Source: Halobacteriovoraceae bacterium (GTDB lineage: Bacteria > Bdellovibrionota > Bacteriovoracia > Bacteriovoracales > Bacteriovoracaceae). From it: a stretch of DNA of 64,000 nt. The stretch spans positions 124,001 through 188,000 of the forward strand of contig PAVS01000014.1 of assembly GCA_002713145.1 (NCBI GenBank). Direction: 5' to 3'. The notes below the pieces were generated by a model. That model made no database searches. It was not told where the DNA came from and worked only from the letters and a program-made list of their open reading frames with translations. This document shows positions 7,430 to 15,700 of the stretch, piece by piece; position 1 is the stretch's first letter, and each line of letters begins with the position of its first letter. Position numbers and translations under genes: made by a program.

Positions 7430-9478
7430 ATGTTAGCTAAAGTCAAAGTACCCAAGGTACATGATTTAAAGAAAACCAATAAGAAAACTCTTAAAGAATG
7501 GTACCGTCTTATGGTGTTAGGTCGAATGATTGATGAGCGTGCTCCCAACTATCTTAAGCAAGCTCTTGGTTGGTCGTATCACGCACCTTACGCTGGTCAT
7601 GATGCTATCCAACTCGCTATTGGACAAGTCTTCGATAAAAAGACAGATCATCTCTTTCCTTATTATAGAGATATGATGACAGCACTAAGTGCAGGTTGTA
7701 CTCCTACTGAACTTATTTTAAATGGTCTCTCTAAGGCAGATGATTTAGCGAGTGGAGGACGACATATGTCCAATCACTTCGCAAAGCCAGAATGGAATAT
7801 TCATAATGTTTCGAGTTGTACCGGAAATCATACCCTCCATGCGGTAGGTGTGGCTCGTGGTATGCAACGCTATAAGCATAAAGGCGTGGCGATTTCCTCG
7901 CAAGGTGAATCATCAACTTCAGAAGGTTATTGTTATGAAGCGATCAATGGAGCGAGTAATGAAAAGCTTCCTGTGGTTTTCGTTTTCCAAGATAATGGTT
8001 ATGGAATCTCTGTTCCAAAAGAAGATCAAACGGCTAATGAATTTGCCGCAGATAATTTTTCAGGATTTAAAAACTTGCAGATCATTCATTGTGATGGAAA
8101 AGATGTTTTCGATTCTATGAATGCTATGCTTGCGGCTCGTGAACATGCACTGAAAAAGAGTGAGCCGGTTATCGTTCACGCTCACTGTGTGAGAATTGGA
8201 AATCACTCTAACTCTGATAAACATGAGTGGTACCGAGATGATAAAGAAATTGCGGAAGCGAAGGCACAAGATCCACTTCCAAAGTTTAAAAAACAAATGC
8301 TCGAAGCAGGGTTTACTGAAAAAGAATTAGAAAAAATTGAAAAAAAATCAAAAGAAGAATTAATGGAAGCCCATAAAGCAGGTGTTAAAGCTGCTCATCC
8401 AACAGAAGATTCTATTTTTGATCACCTCTATGCTGAAGCTTATCCTGGGGATAAGTACGGTGATGGGACTCATGATGAAGAAGGTGAGCCTATAAAATTT
8501 ATCACAGCTCTCAATGAAACTCTGAAAGCGGAGTTTCGTCATAATGAACACACTTATATCTGGGGGCAAGACATGGCCAACGGAGAAAAGGGTGGGATCT
8601 TCAATGTCTCTAAAGGGATGCAGCAAGAATTTGGAAAAGAGCGAGTCTTTAACGGACCTATTGCTGAAGATTATATTCTAGGAACAGCGAATGGGATGTC
8701 TCGTTTTAGAGATGATATTCGTATTGTCGTTGAAGGGGCCGAGTTTGCAGATTATTTTTGGCCTGCTATGGAGCAATATGTAGAATGCTCACATGATTAT
8801 TGGAGAAGCAATGGAGCTTTCGCTCCAAATATCACTATCCGTCTGGCCAGTGGTGGTTATATTGGTGGGGGGCTTTATCACTCACAAAATATTGAAGGGA
8901 ATTTAGCGGGGCTTCCAGGTGTGAGGATCGTTTGCCCATCATTTGCTGATGATGCCGCAGGACTGCTTAGAACTTCCATGCGCTCTCAAGGGCCGACCCT
9001 ATATCTAGAGCCTAAAGCCCTTTATAATTCAAAAGATGCGATGGCGGTAGTTCCAGATGATTTTGAAGTTCCTTTTGGGAAACTCAGAGTAAGAAGAGAG
9101 GGAAGTGATCTCTCTTTAATCACTTATGGAAATACAACTCACTTCTGTTTACAAGTTGCCGAGAAACTTGCTGAAGAAGGGTTTGATATTGAGGTCGTGG
9201 ATCTGCGCTCACTGGTTCCCCTGGATGAGGAAGGAATCAAAGCCACTCTGGCTAAAACTCATAGATGTCTTGTGGTTCATGAAGACAAGGTTTTTGGAGG
9301 CTTTGGTGGAGAAATCACGGCTTTTATTAATGAAAACTGTTTTGAAGAATTAGATGCACCTGTCAGAAGGGTTGGTTCGACTTACACTCCAGTAGGATTT
9401 AATAGAATCCTTGAACGTGCGACTCTTCCTAACGCTGATAAAATTGAACAAGCTGTACGTGAACTACTTAAATACTAA
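7430..9478 (+). CDS. Fused 2-oxoacid (branched-chain type) dehydrogenase E1, alpha plus beta
   Basis: This 682-residue protein joins an E1-alpha half (about 1-340) to an E1-beta half (about 350-682). E1 decarboxylates a 2-oxoacid on thiamine diphosphate and passes the acyl group to a lipoyl E2. The alpha half carries the ThDP/Mg motif from residue 159 (GESSTSEG) to QDN at 187-189, with Glu where the family consensus is Asp. The beta half has the phosphate-site and dimer motifs, including VEGAEFADYFWPA and the C-terminal transketolase domain (VVDLRSLVPLD). Fused E1 proteins occur in Bacteroidetes and Bdellovibrio-type bacteria. No E2 or E3 gene is adjacent. Confidence 0.88.
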   Translation: MLAKVKVPKVHDLKKTNKKTLKEWYRLMVLGRMIDERAPNYLKQALGWSYHAPYAGHDAIQLAIGQVFDKKTDHLFPYYRDMMTALSAGCTPTELILNGLSKADDLASGGRHMSNHFAKPEWNIHNVSSCTGNHTLHAVGVARGMQRYKHKGVAISSQGESSTSEGYCYEAINGASNEKLPVVFVFQDNGYGISVPKEDQTANEFAADNFSGFKNLQIIHCDGKDVFDSMNAMLAAREHALKKSEPVIVHAHCVRIGNHSNSDKHEWYRDDKEIAEAKAQDPLPKFKKQMLEAGFTEKELEKIEKKSKEELMEAHKAGVKAAHPTEDSIFDHLYAEAYPGDKYGDGTHDEEGEPIKFITALNETLKAEFRHNEHTYIWGQDMANGEKGGIFNVSKGMQQEFGKERVFNGPIAEDYILGTANGMSRFRDDIRIVVEGAEFADYFWPAMEQYVECSHDYWRSNGAFAPNITIRLASGGYIGGGLYHSQNIEGNLAGLPGVRIVCPSFADDAAGLLRTSMRSQGPTLYLEPKALYNSKDAMAVVPDDFEVPFGKLRVRREGSDLSLITYGNTTHFCLQVAEKLAEEGFDIEVVDLRSLVPLDEEGIKATLAKTHRCLVVHEDKVFGGFGGEITAFINENCFEELDAPVRRVGSTYTPVGFNRILERATLPNADKIEQAVRELLKY

Positions 9479-10070
9479 ATTAAAAAATATTCTACTCTCT
9501 GTTGTGCTCATACCTTTGAGTGCAACAGATAATTTTATGGAACTGAGCTACAGCAAAATAAAACCGAATGGTGTTAAGCTGGATAAAACAGTTGAGATTA
9601 AAGTTTCGAACTCTGCTTCGCCACTTTTTTATCGTCTTGATAAGCCTCGAGTCGTAAAAAGTGTCACTCTCGCTGGTGAAGTTGAGATTGAAAAGAAAAT
9701 ATCAGATTTTGAAAACGATGCTTACTTTCAACTTGGTGTTGTTTATGAAGGAGACTATTACCCCAACTGGATTATCAAAAAAGTTCTTCCTGATTGGTTA
9801 GTGGCGGTATTGAGCTTAAGTGATGACACAGGGGTAAGTGAAGTCCACTTTCTGGGTGTACTTCCTAAAGATGAAAAACTTAAGAAGTCAGATAGCATTC
9901 GCGACATCACATTGAATTTTAATAAAATTGCAGATCTTGAAAATAAATCTTTTCAATTCTCTGAAAAACTTAAGGATAAAAAAGTCTTAGGTTTTTGGCT
10001 GCGAGCAGATGGAGATGAATCAGATGGGAAATTCACGACGACTTTAAATTCTTTTAAGATTAGTTATTAA
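9459..10070 (+). CDS. Exported protein of unknown function
   Basis: I place the start at the GTG at 9459, inside the last codons of the E1 gene. It gives a good signal peptide: two Lys, then a hydrophobic run ending LIPLSA before TDNFMELS. That yields about 203 residues. The mature part is beta-rich (NSASPLFYRLDKP, FQLGVVYEGDYYPNW) and looks like a jelly-roll or carbohydrate-binding type fold, but I cannot name it. The ribosome site is weak, so expression may depend on coupling to E1. The last five codons lie in a 16-bp repeat bounding the mobile element that follows; its TAA comes from the element edge. Confidence 0.62.
   Translation: MNYLNTKLKNILLSVVLIPLSATDNFMELSYSKIKPNGVKLDKTVEIKVSNSASPLFYRLDKPRVVKSVTLAGEVEIEKKISDFENDAYFQLGVVYEGDYYPNWIIKKVLPDWLVAVLSLSDDTGVSEVHFLGVLPKDEKLKKSDSIRDITLNFNKIADLENKSFQFSEKLKDKKVLGFWLRADGDESDGKFTTTLNSFKISY
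10054..10069. repeat. Left copy of 16-bp direct repeat flanking the MITE-like element
   Basis: TTAAGATTAGTTATTA occurs here and again, without mismatch, at 10304-10319. The two copies bracket an inverted-repeat element and look like a target-site duplication. This copy encodes the last residues of the exported protein ending at 10070. Confidence 0.8.
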
Positions 10071-10307
10071 CCGACCTACTTGATTGAGGACGCTAGAGAA
10101 AACTCAAACTCACAGACAGAAGCAAAATCACTGTAAATAAGCAAGATTATTAGATGTCTGCATTTCAACAGATCTATGAGAATGAATATATTATAAGAAC
10201 AAATTGGCAGTTACTAGCGCCTCGAAAAAAAATGTCCTCATCAAGCGAGAGAGCTTCTCGTTGCTCAGTTTGAGTTTTCTTTATCCTCACAATAGTAGGT
10301 CAGTTAA
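10067..10307. mobile_element. MITE-like element with about 42-bp imperfect terminal inverted repeats
   Basis: The left end reads TTAACCGACCTACTTGATTG and continues through AGAAAACTCAAACT to 10110. The reverse complement of 10267-10307 begins TTAACTGACCTACT and contains the same AGAAAACTCAAACT block. A second, internal echo of the left end (GTCCTCATCAAG) is near 10230. The element has no reading frame of useful length, so it would be non-autonomous. It lies between two convergent genes with a 16-bp direct repeat outside both ends. Large single-stranded foldback is expected, and it may also act as a terminator for both genes. I see no other copy in the window. Confidence 0.72.
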
Positions 10308-10319
10308 GATTAGTTATTA
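10304..10319. repeat. Right copy of 16-bp direct repeat flanking the MITE-like element
   Basis: This is identical to 10054-10069. On the minus strand it supplies the last codons and the stop of the EEP-family gene. Removing the element plus one copy leaves two intact convergent genes overlapping by about 11 bases. Confidence 0.8.
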
Positions 10320-12028
10320 GAACAATCCATATAGATAGGTAAGTGATCACTGATCAACTCTTTATAAAAACCGTAATAGGTATCATCATGGAGTTGAGAA
10401 TCGAGGACACGACTTTGATAATCTTCAGCAAAAGTTTTTGCCTCACGTTCATCATTTAAAATTCCCCGTGAACTCATACTATAAACTTTGCCATTTTTGG
10501 CCCTGTATTCGTGCTTAACATGGCCAATGGTCTCAATCTTTTTTGAGCCCCTAAGATAGGCATCCACATTTTCATTATAAAGCTTTCGATATTGAGCTGC
10601 ATTTTTATTATAGCGAGGTCCGCGTCCTTCTCGACGGATTTTAAATTTTCTATCTAATTGAGCGGCAAAACGATCTTTTTGAAAATTAAATGCTCCTCCC
10701 GTAATCTGGCCTCTGGAATTAACACATTCTGAAGTCTTTTTTGGATTAAAGATAAAATGATCATAATTGCTGGTTACACCATGAGTTGGACTTCCATCAG
10801 AATGATAACGTGAATTATTAGTGGAAGTTTTATCACTGATATAGAGTTTACTTCCGCCCCAGGTCTTAAGGACTTCTGGCCAGTATTGGTTCTCAGTTTC
10901 TAGGTTAAAGTCACCCATATAGATCACATCATCGTTTTTATTTTCCTGCATATATTTTGCAATAAACTCAAGTGTGACTTGGATTTCGGCCCAGCGAGCC
11001 CACTCATTTGTTTTGAGCCCAGAGTTTCTCACTCCTATGAGATCAATGGCATCAAGTCCAAGTGAATCTCGCATAATCCTTCTCCTTACGTTTTCATCAT
11101 TGGGAGAATCAAAAAGCACATGACTTGTGACTAAAACAAAAGAAAAATTTCCTGAAATAAACTCTGCTAAAAAGGGTCTGCGTGAGAAAACGTGTTGTTT
11201 GTTTCGACCTAGATCTTTTTTATCCATATCGATAATACAAGCAAAGGCAGTGGCTTGGCCGTAGCGCCTTATATCGCGACAATAGGGATTGGACAGAGGT
11301 TTCACCACACTGGCCCTATAGTAGTAGCCCACGAGTTCAGGAGTAGGGCTGCCCACTGCTCCTTCACCTCTCGGTGAAAGAATAAGTGCCCAATCTTCTC
11401 CTCCAGAGAGCTTGCGAAGAGCAGAGAGAATTTTGACATACCCTGGCTCTCTATAAATTTCACTCACTCGCTGAAGGTCATTTTCAAGTTGTTCTTTTTT
11501 TAACTCGAGTAAGTTTATTTCTCTGTCTCGTACAACAGAATGTCTCGACCTTTGCTGTCTTCTGAGGTTTCGTAATTCTTTTTTTATAGAAACAATCTCT
11601 TTAGGTGTTTCCTGCATGAACTTAACAACTTCATCATTATTAGCCGCATCACTGGACATTAAGGGAATAAGCTCTGTGACACCAATGACATCAAACTTGT
11701 TCATCATCTTGGCCACGGCAGTATAATCTTTGAATTTTGTTTTACTCATACCAGGGTGAAGAGCATTGAACTCTGCGATACGAACTTTCTTTTGTCTTAA
11801 GGCCTTTGCTTTATTGTATATGGTTTTATAGGCAGAAGAATTATAGTGATGATAGTTTTTTTCACAAATAATACTGTAACTCTTTTCCAGAATTTTCTTA
11901 TTGTTTAAGCATTCCTTTAAGAACTCATTTCGTTCAACAGGATTGTGATGATCTTTATCAAAAATGGTTTGGGTTTGAGCTTCAAGTAACTGACCCCATA
12001 AAAGTGTGAAAAGAATGATCGCTTTCAT
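10310..12028 (-). CDS. Secreted endonuclease/exonuclease/phosphatase-family protein
   Basis: The 572-residue protein starts with a short signal peptide (MKAIILFTLLWGQLLEA). It carries the DNase-I-fold landmarks in order: FNALHPG near 95, GVTEL (metal Glu), VTSHV, YMGDFNLE (Asp-Asn pair) and SDHLPI with the catalytic His close to the C-terminus. Activity could be nuclease or phosphodiesterase; the fold does not tell which. It is longer than a minimal DNase I because of a charged insert (about 150-200) and a long region before SDH. A DNA-degrading role outside the cell suits a predator but is inference. Its 3' end abuts the MITE-like element. Confidence 0.78.
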   Translation of the reverse strand: MKAIILFTLLWGQLLEAQTQTIFDKDHHNPVERNEFLKECLNNKKILEKSYSIICEKNYHHYNSSAYKTIYNKAKALRQKKVRIAEFNALHPGMSKTKFKDYTAVAKMMNKFDVIGVTELIPLMSSDAANNDEVVKFMQETPKEIVSIKKELRNLRRQQRSRHSVVRDREINLLELKKEQLENDLQRVSEIYREPGYVKILSALRKLSGGEDWALILSPRGEGAVGSPTPELVGYYYRASVVKPLSNPYCRDIRRYGQATAFACIIDMDKKDLGRNKQHVFSRRPFLAEFISGNFSFVLVTSHVLFDSPNDENVRRRIMRDSLGLDAIDLIGVRNSGLKTNEWARWAEIQVTLEFIAKYMQENKNDDVIYMGDFNLETENQYWPEVLKTWGGSKLYISDKTSTNNSRYHSDGSPTHGVTSNYDHFIFNPKKTSECVNSRGQITGGAFNFQKDRFAAQLDRKFKIRREGRGPRYNKNAAQYRKLYNENVDAYLRGSKKIETIGHVKHEYRAKNGKVYSMSSRGILNDEREAKTFAEDYQSRVLDSQLHDDTYYGFYKELISDHLPIYMDCSNN

Positions 12029-12089
12029 GGGGCAGTTTTATCTTAAAAAGGCATGTGGTTCTTTAAGTTTGTAATATTTATCTAGTCTT

Positions 12090-12650
12090 TTACTTACATG
12101 ATTTCAGGTAGTTAAGCTTAAGTTCCAACTCAACATCGTTCCAGGTCTTGCCTTCATGGAGTGTTTCACAAGCTTTGTTTATACTTGCTAAATGTTTAGA
12201 CCCTTCACTTATATCGAGTATATCAAGTGTGCCTTTGGCATGTACTTGGTCAGGAGTTTGAGTCACCTTGAGGGGGAGGATCATTTTTTGTCCTGCGATA
12301 TTGATTTCAACTTCCAGAACTTTTCTTTTATAAGAGAGAATTTTCCCTTTAAAATTTTTGCTTAGTGGAGCAAAAAAGAATTGGTTAAGCTTTCCATCTC
12401 TGACTTTATCACCGCTGTTTACACTCGCAGTTTCTATATTGAAAGTGGTGTTTTCTAACATTTCCGAGAGTGAACTTCCTGTGACATTTTTATTTACGCC
12501 TAATTTATCGAAGCTTCCTGAAACTCCCACTTTCAGTGGCGTTTTAAATGCGGTCCAAGTGAGCTTGGTTTTGTTCTCTTCTAAAGAGTATTTACAGTCT
12601 TGAGCAAAGCTCATCTGTGAGAGTAATGTGAGTACAAATAGCAGTTTCAT
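12090..12650 (-). CDS. YceI-family periplasmic protein
   Basis: This 186-residue protein has a signal peptide (MKLLFVLTLLSQMSFAQ) and the YceI lipocalin-like pattern. It includes TKLTWTAFKTPLKVGVSGSF, then NTTFNIETASVNSGDKVRDGKL. YceI proteins bind long isoprenoid or lipid molecules in the periplasm, but the physiological role here is unknown. AAGGA precedes the ATG. It follows a small gene and nusB on the minus strand and may be cotranscribed with them. Confidence 0.82.
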   Translation of the reverse strand: MKLLFVLTLLSQMSFAQDCKYSLEENKTKLTWTAFKTPLKVGVSGSFDKLGVNKNVTGSSLSEMLENTTFNIETASVNSGDKVRDGKLNQFFFAPLSKNFKGKILSYKRKVLEVEINIAGQKMILPLKVTQTPDQVHAKGTLDILDISEGSKHLASINKACETLHEGKTWNDVELELKLNYLKSCK

Positions 12651-12662
12651 ATTAAGTCCTTT

Positions 12663-13076
12663 TTAAATATTTAAATTTTCAAATCTAAGTTTGGAAAACT
12701 TTTCACTGAGAATTTTTAATATATTTTGGTTTGCAGTGTTTTTACTTTGATTAAAAATATACACCTTGGATTGATCAAAAATAAAATGCTCTGAGATATT
12801 AAGGTGGTTATCAATCAGAGCCAGATCTTTTTTATCTTGAACTTTAACGTGCCCGAGAAAAAAAGGGTGCCCGAAATTTTGTCCTAAAAAATAATTAGAC
12901 TTTTCTGATTTCTCATAGGTTTGATCTTGTAAAGACTTCATCAAGATCCCATCAAGGAGATAGTCGAACTCTATCAGCCCATATGAATTGAAGTCAATAT
13001 CTTCATCGGTGAGCCATATAATACCTGTGGTGGCAGAACAAATGCGATCACTTAAGTGTTTGATACCTAGGCTCAT
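12663..13076 (-). CDS. Hypothetical protein, unrecognised
   Basis: This 137-residue soluble protein has no signal peptide, membrane segment or motif I can name. Notable parts are IIWLTDEDIDFNSYG and HPFFLGHVKVQDKKDL. It begins six bases after the nusB stop and ends 12 bases before the YceI gene, so it is an operon member. The ribosome site is weak. It may be lineage-specific. Confidence 0.55.
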   Translation of the reverse strand: MSLGIKHLSDRICSATTGIIWLTDEDIDFNSYGLIEFDYLLDGILMKSLQDQTYEKSEKSNYFLGQNFGHPFFLGHVKVQDKKDLALIDNHLNISEHFIFDQSKVYIFNQSKNTANQNILKILSEKFSKLRFENLNI

Positions 13077-13081
13077 AAAAT

Positions 13082-13534
13082 TTAGTTTTCCAGGGATTTT
13101 GAAAGATTATCAAGAACACCGTTAATAAAACGACTTGAGTCCTGGGCGCCAAATTTTTTAGAAAGCTCGATAGCTTCATTAATCACCACATTGCGGGGAG
13201 TTTCTTTTTCATACATCAACTCATAACTCGCGAGTAAGAGGATGGTATGATCGACTTTTGAGAGTCTGTTAATTTTCCAGTTCTTTAGATTGTTTGAAAT
13301 CTTATCTTCTAACTCTTGGTAGTTTTGAATAACTCCATAGGAGCGGTTGAGAACTTTTTCATTTTCTTGGTCATTGAATAAACTGTTTGTTGTTTCTTTA
13401 AAATCATTTAAAGAGTTTTTTATCTGAGATTTGTCTTCACTTAATAACTCTGCTTTAGCTTCAGAGAAAATAGGTAATTGAAGATGGAAAAGGTATTGAA
13501 AACAAAACTCTCTAATCTTGGTTTGGGTACTCAT
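13082..13534 (-). CDS. nusB: Transcription antitermination factor NusB
   Basis: The 150-residue, all-helical protein has the NusB landmarks REFCFQYLFHLQ at the N-terminus, then KVDHTILLLASYEL and VVINEAIELSKKFG with SRFINGVLD at the end. NusB binds boxA RNA together with S10 (NusE) in rRNA antitermination. The ATG overlaps the nrdR stop (TAATG), and nrdR-nusB adjacency is common in bacteria, though here the riboflavin genes that often lie between are absent. Confidence 0.93.
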   Translation of the reverse strand: MSTQTKIREFCFQYLFHLQLPIFSEAKAELLSEDKSQIKNSLNDFKETTNSLFNDQENEKVLNRSYGVIQNYQELEDKISNNLKNWKINRLSKVDHTILLLASYELMYEKETPRNVVINEAIELSKKFGAQDSSRFINGVLDNLSKSLEN

Positions 13535-14007
13535 TAAGCGTCACCTGTGGTTGAAAAGTTTTCTTCATCATGTCTAATTTCGCTTACAAACTCTTCAATA
13601 TCTTGAAATTTTCTATAAACAGAAGCAAAGCGAATATAGGCAACTGGGTCTAGGTTTCTTAAATACATCATCACGATATGACCAATTTGTTTAGTTGTAA
13701 TTTCCTTATCGGATATTTCTAAAATATCTTTTTCGATATTCTCAATAAGGCGGTCAATTTGTTCTGTGGGAATTGGTCTTTTTTGGCAGGCTTTTTCAAT
13801 CCCATCGAGAATCTTTTCGCGTTTAAAAGGTTCTCTTCGTCCATCAAGTTTGACAATATTAGGCATACTAATTTCGATGGTTTCGTAGGTGGTAAAACGT
13901 TTTTCGCATCCATCACATTTACGTCTTCTACGAACGGAAAATCCTTCCTTGAGTAAACGAGAGTCAACAACTTTTGTTTCACTTTCCTGACAATAAGGAC
14001 ACTTCAT
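13534..14007 (-). CDS. nrdR: Transcriptional repressor NrdR
   Basis: This 157-residue protein has an N-terminal zinc ribbon (CPYC and CDGC with RRRRKC between) and an ATP-cone domain (VKLDGRREPFKREKI). NrdR senses ATP/dATP and represses ribonucleotide reductase genes through NrdR boxes. AAGAGG precedes the ATG. It is the first gene of the run with nusB. No nrd genes or obvious NrdR box are in this window. Confidence 0.94.
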   Translation of the reverse strand: MKCPYCQESETKVVDSRLLKEGFSVRRRRKCDGCEKRFTTYETIEISMPNIVKLDGRREPFKREKILDGIEKACQKRPIPTEQIDRLIENIEKDILEISDKEITTKQIGHIVMMYLRNLDPVAYIRFASVYRKFQDIEEFVSEIRHDEENFSTTGDA

Positions 14008-14109
14008 AAATCTACCTCTTGCAGCTCAATCTAGCGCTAAATATTGTATCCGTAAACCAAAAATGGCCCTAAAACCACAAGATAGAGTATAAGTGCACTG
14101 CGTATAAAT

Positions 14110-15684
14110 TTATTTGATTTCTGCTAATTGACTGTCAATTTGTTCCATCAAAAGGGGAAGAGACCATTTACCAAAAACTGTGTGTCCACCCTCATAAGCT
14201 TGATGATCAAATTCTTCTGGTGTGGTGAGATATCCAAGATAAGCATAAGAGTAGCCATTAATGATCACCTCTTTAATATTTGGGTATTTACGAGTGATAT
14301 AAGTTTTTATTCTTTTGCTAGACATGGAAGTCACTTCAAAAGGAACAGCGATAAGGGCCATCGAATCCCATAGCATAACGTTGACATGTCCATGTTCCTG
14401 AAACCAAGACTCATGACTTTTGTAAGGCTCTTGTTTGATAAGGGTGTTGAATTTGTCCATTAAGGGGTCAATTGATGTGACAATTTTATGAATATTTTTT
14501 TCGACAGTCACACCAAAGAGCTGCTTGGCACTCCCGTTGACGATAATATCCTTTTGGCTGTGGGTTTTGCGAAGTTGTTTGAGTTGAGTTTTTTTCTCAG
14601 AGCTTCCAAAAAGATAAAATATGAAATTGATGACTCTGGTGATGGCCCTCAAGAGGAGCCCTAGAGATTTATGGATTCCCGGTCCTTCTTTCGTTCCTTC
14701 TAGCATCGCCACTCCAAAGCAAGCGGGGCCTAGAGAAAAGTTTTCATTGGAAAGGCTAGGGAAGTGAACGCGCTCCATATTGAATTGAAAGTCTCCTCCC
14801 ATAGGAGCACCTTTTTGTTCCCATAACTTTTTGGAGAACTCAAATTGAAGCTGACCTATTTTTTGAGCGTTTTTATCTTCGAGCTCAAAACTTCCTCTGG
14901 TTGTTTTCATTTCAAGATCAAAAACATTATTAGGGGTGACGTCTCCTGCACTTGATTGTGCAAAAAGAGCAATACTGTCTGCCCCTAGGTATTCTTCCAT
15001 GTACTGACAGGCATAGCCTTTATTATCGAAGTGATAAGAAGTGTGTCTATTAGAGATACAGGTTCCATGAACTCCAAACCAATTGATGACCGCATTTTTC
15101 CCTTCTTTTTTTATATTAAGCTGGGGCATACTGCGATCAATGGTGGTGATGGGATCAAGATCTTGGTAGTCATCATCTATTTCTTTGTTTTGGGCATAAG
15201 CGGGAAGTTGGCGATTGAAAGCAACCTCCCAACTATGAGGAATTTCTCTATTGATATAAGTGATCTCTGCAGTAGCTAGGTCCTCTTGAGCAGCTTGCAG
15301 GGCCTTCAGACTGGCGTCGACGACGAGCTCAAAGATATCCGCTCGAAAACCTTGGGTCGGGATTTCATAATAGAGATGTTCATTCAATCCACCTGGAGCG
15401 CTATGGGTATGATTCGCACTCATAAAAAGATTTTCTTTTGAGATATCGAGTCCTAAGAGCTTAGCTTTTTCTACAATAGTATCAAATAATTTATTGGTGA
15501 TATGACCTAGTTCATAATAGAGATGAATTTGTTTTTGAGTAGCACTCTCTATCCACAAAGCCCTAACATAAAGATCAGTGGCGTGATCTTTAGCGACATT
15601 TTTTTCGTTTGCCCATCCCATCATAACAACATTCGTGGGAAAAGGAGTCATTTTAAATTTTGCCCATCCAGCTTTATAACTCAT
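14110..15684 (-). CDS. Neutral/alkaline ceramidase-like protein, nucleophile Ser replaced by Thr
   Basis: The 524-residue protein has the ceramidase metal-site motif NHTHSAPGG (about 91-99), a second His in VHGTCISNRHT (about 206) and FDNKGYA. The family's active-site GDVSPN reads GDVTPN here (Thr at about 250). Neutral ceramidases hydrolyse the N-acyl bond of ceramides. There is no signal peptide, unlike secreted bacterial ceramidases, so it may be cytosolic. It is also shorter than the usual 650-700 residues, and the C-terminal domain looks reduced. The next gene, a PLP enzyme, lies 16 bases upstream, so the two form an operon. Another amidase substrate is possible. Confidence 0.72.
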   Translation of the reverse strand: MSYKAGWAKFKMTPFPTNVVMMGWANEKNVAKDHATDLYVRALWIESATQKQIHLYYELGHITNKLFDTIVEKAKLLGLDISKENLFMSANHTHSAPGGLNEHLYYEIPTQGFRADIFELVVDASLKALQAAQEDLATAEITYINREIPHSWEVAFNRQLPAYAQNKEIDDDYQDLDPITTIDRSMPQLNIKKEGKNAVINWFGVHGTCISNRHTSYHFDNKGYACQYMEEYLGADSIALFAQSSAGDVTPNNVFDLEMKTTRGSFELEDKNAQKIGQLQFEFSKKLWEQKGAPMGGDFQFNMERVHFPSLSNENFSLGPACFGVAMLEGTKEGPGIHKSLGLLLRAITRVINFIFYLFGSSEKKTQLKQLRKTHSQKDIIVNGSAKQLFGVTVEKNIHKIVTSIDPLMDKFNTLIKQEPYKSHESWFQEHGHVNVMLWDSMALIAVPFEVTSMSSKRIKTYITRKYPNIKEVIINGYSYAYLGYLTTPEEFDHQAYEGGHTVFGKWSLPLLMEQIDSQLAEIK

Positions 15685-15700
15685 AATTAATTCCTCTTTG

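Noticed and set aside
9411-9458. Upstream start of the exported protein inside E1
   Set aside because: It would add residues that spoil the signal peptide. The GTG at 9459 gives a proper one.
10054-10319. Integron attC site
   Set aside because: The ends have TTAAC and GTTAA, but the 7-base R'' and R' consensus (RYYYAAC, GTTRRRY) is not met. The element is also longer than known attC sites, and no cassette array or integrase is near.
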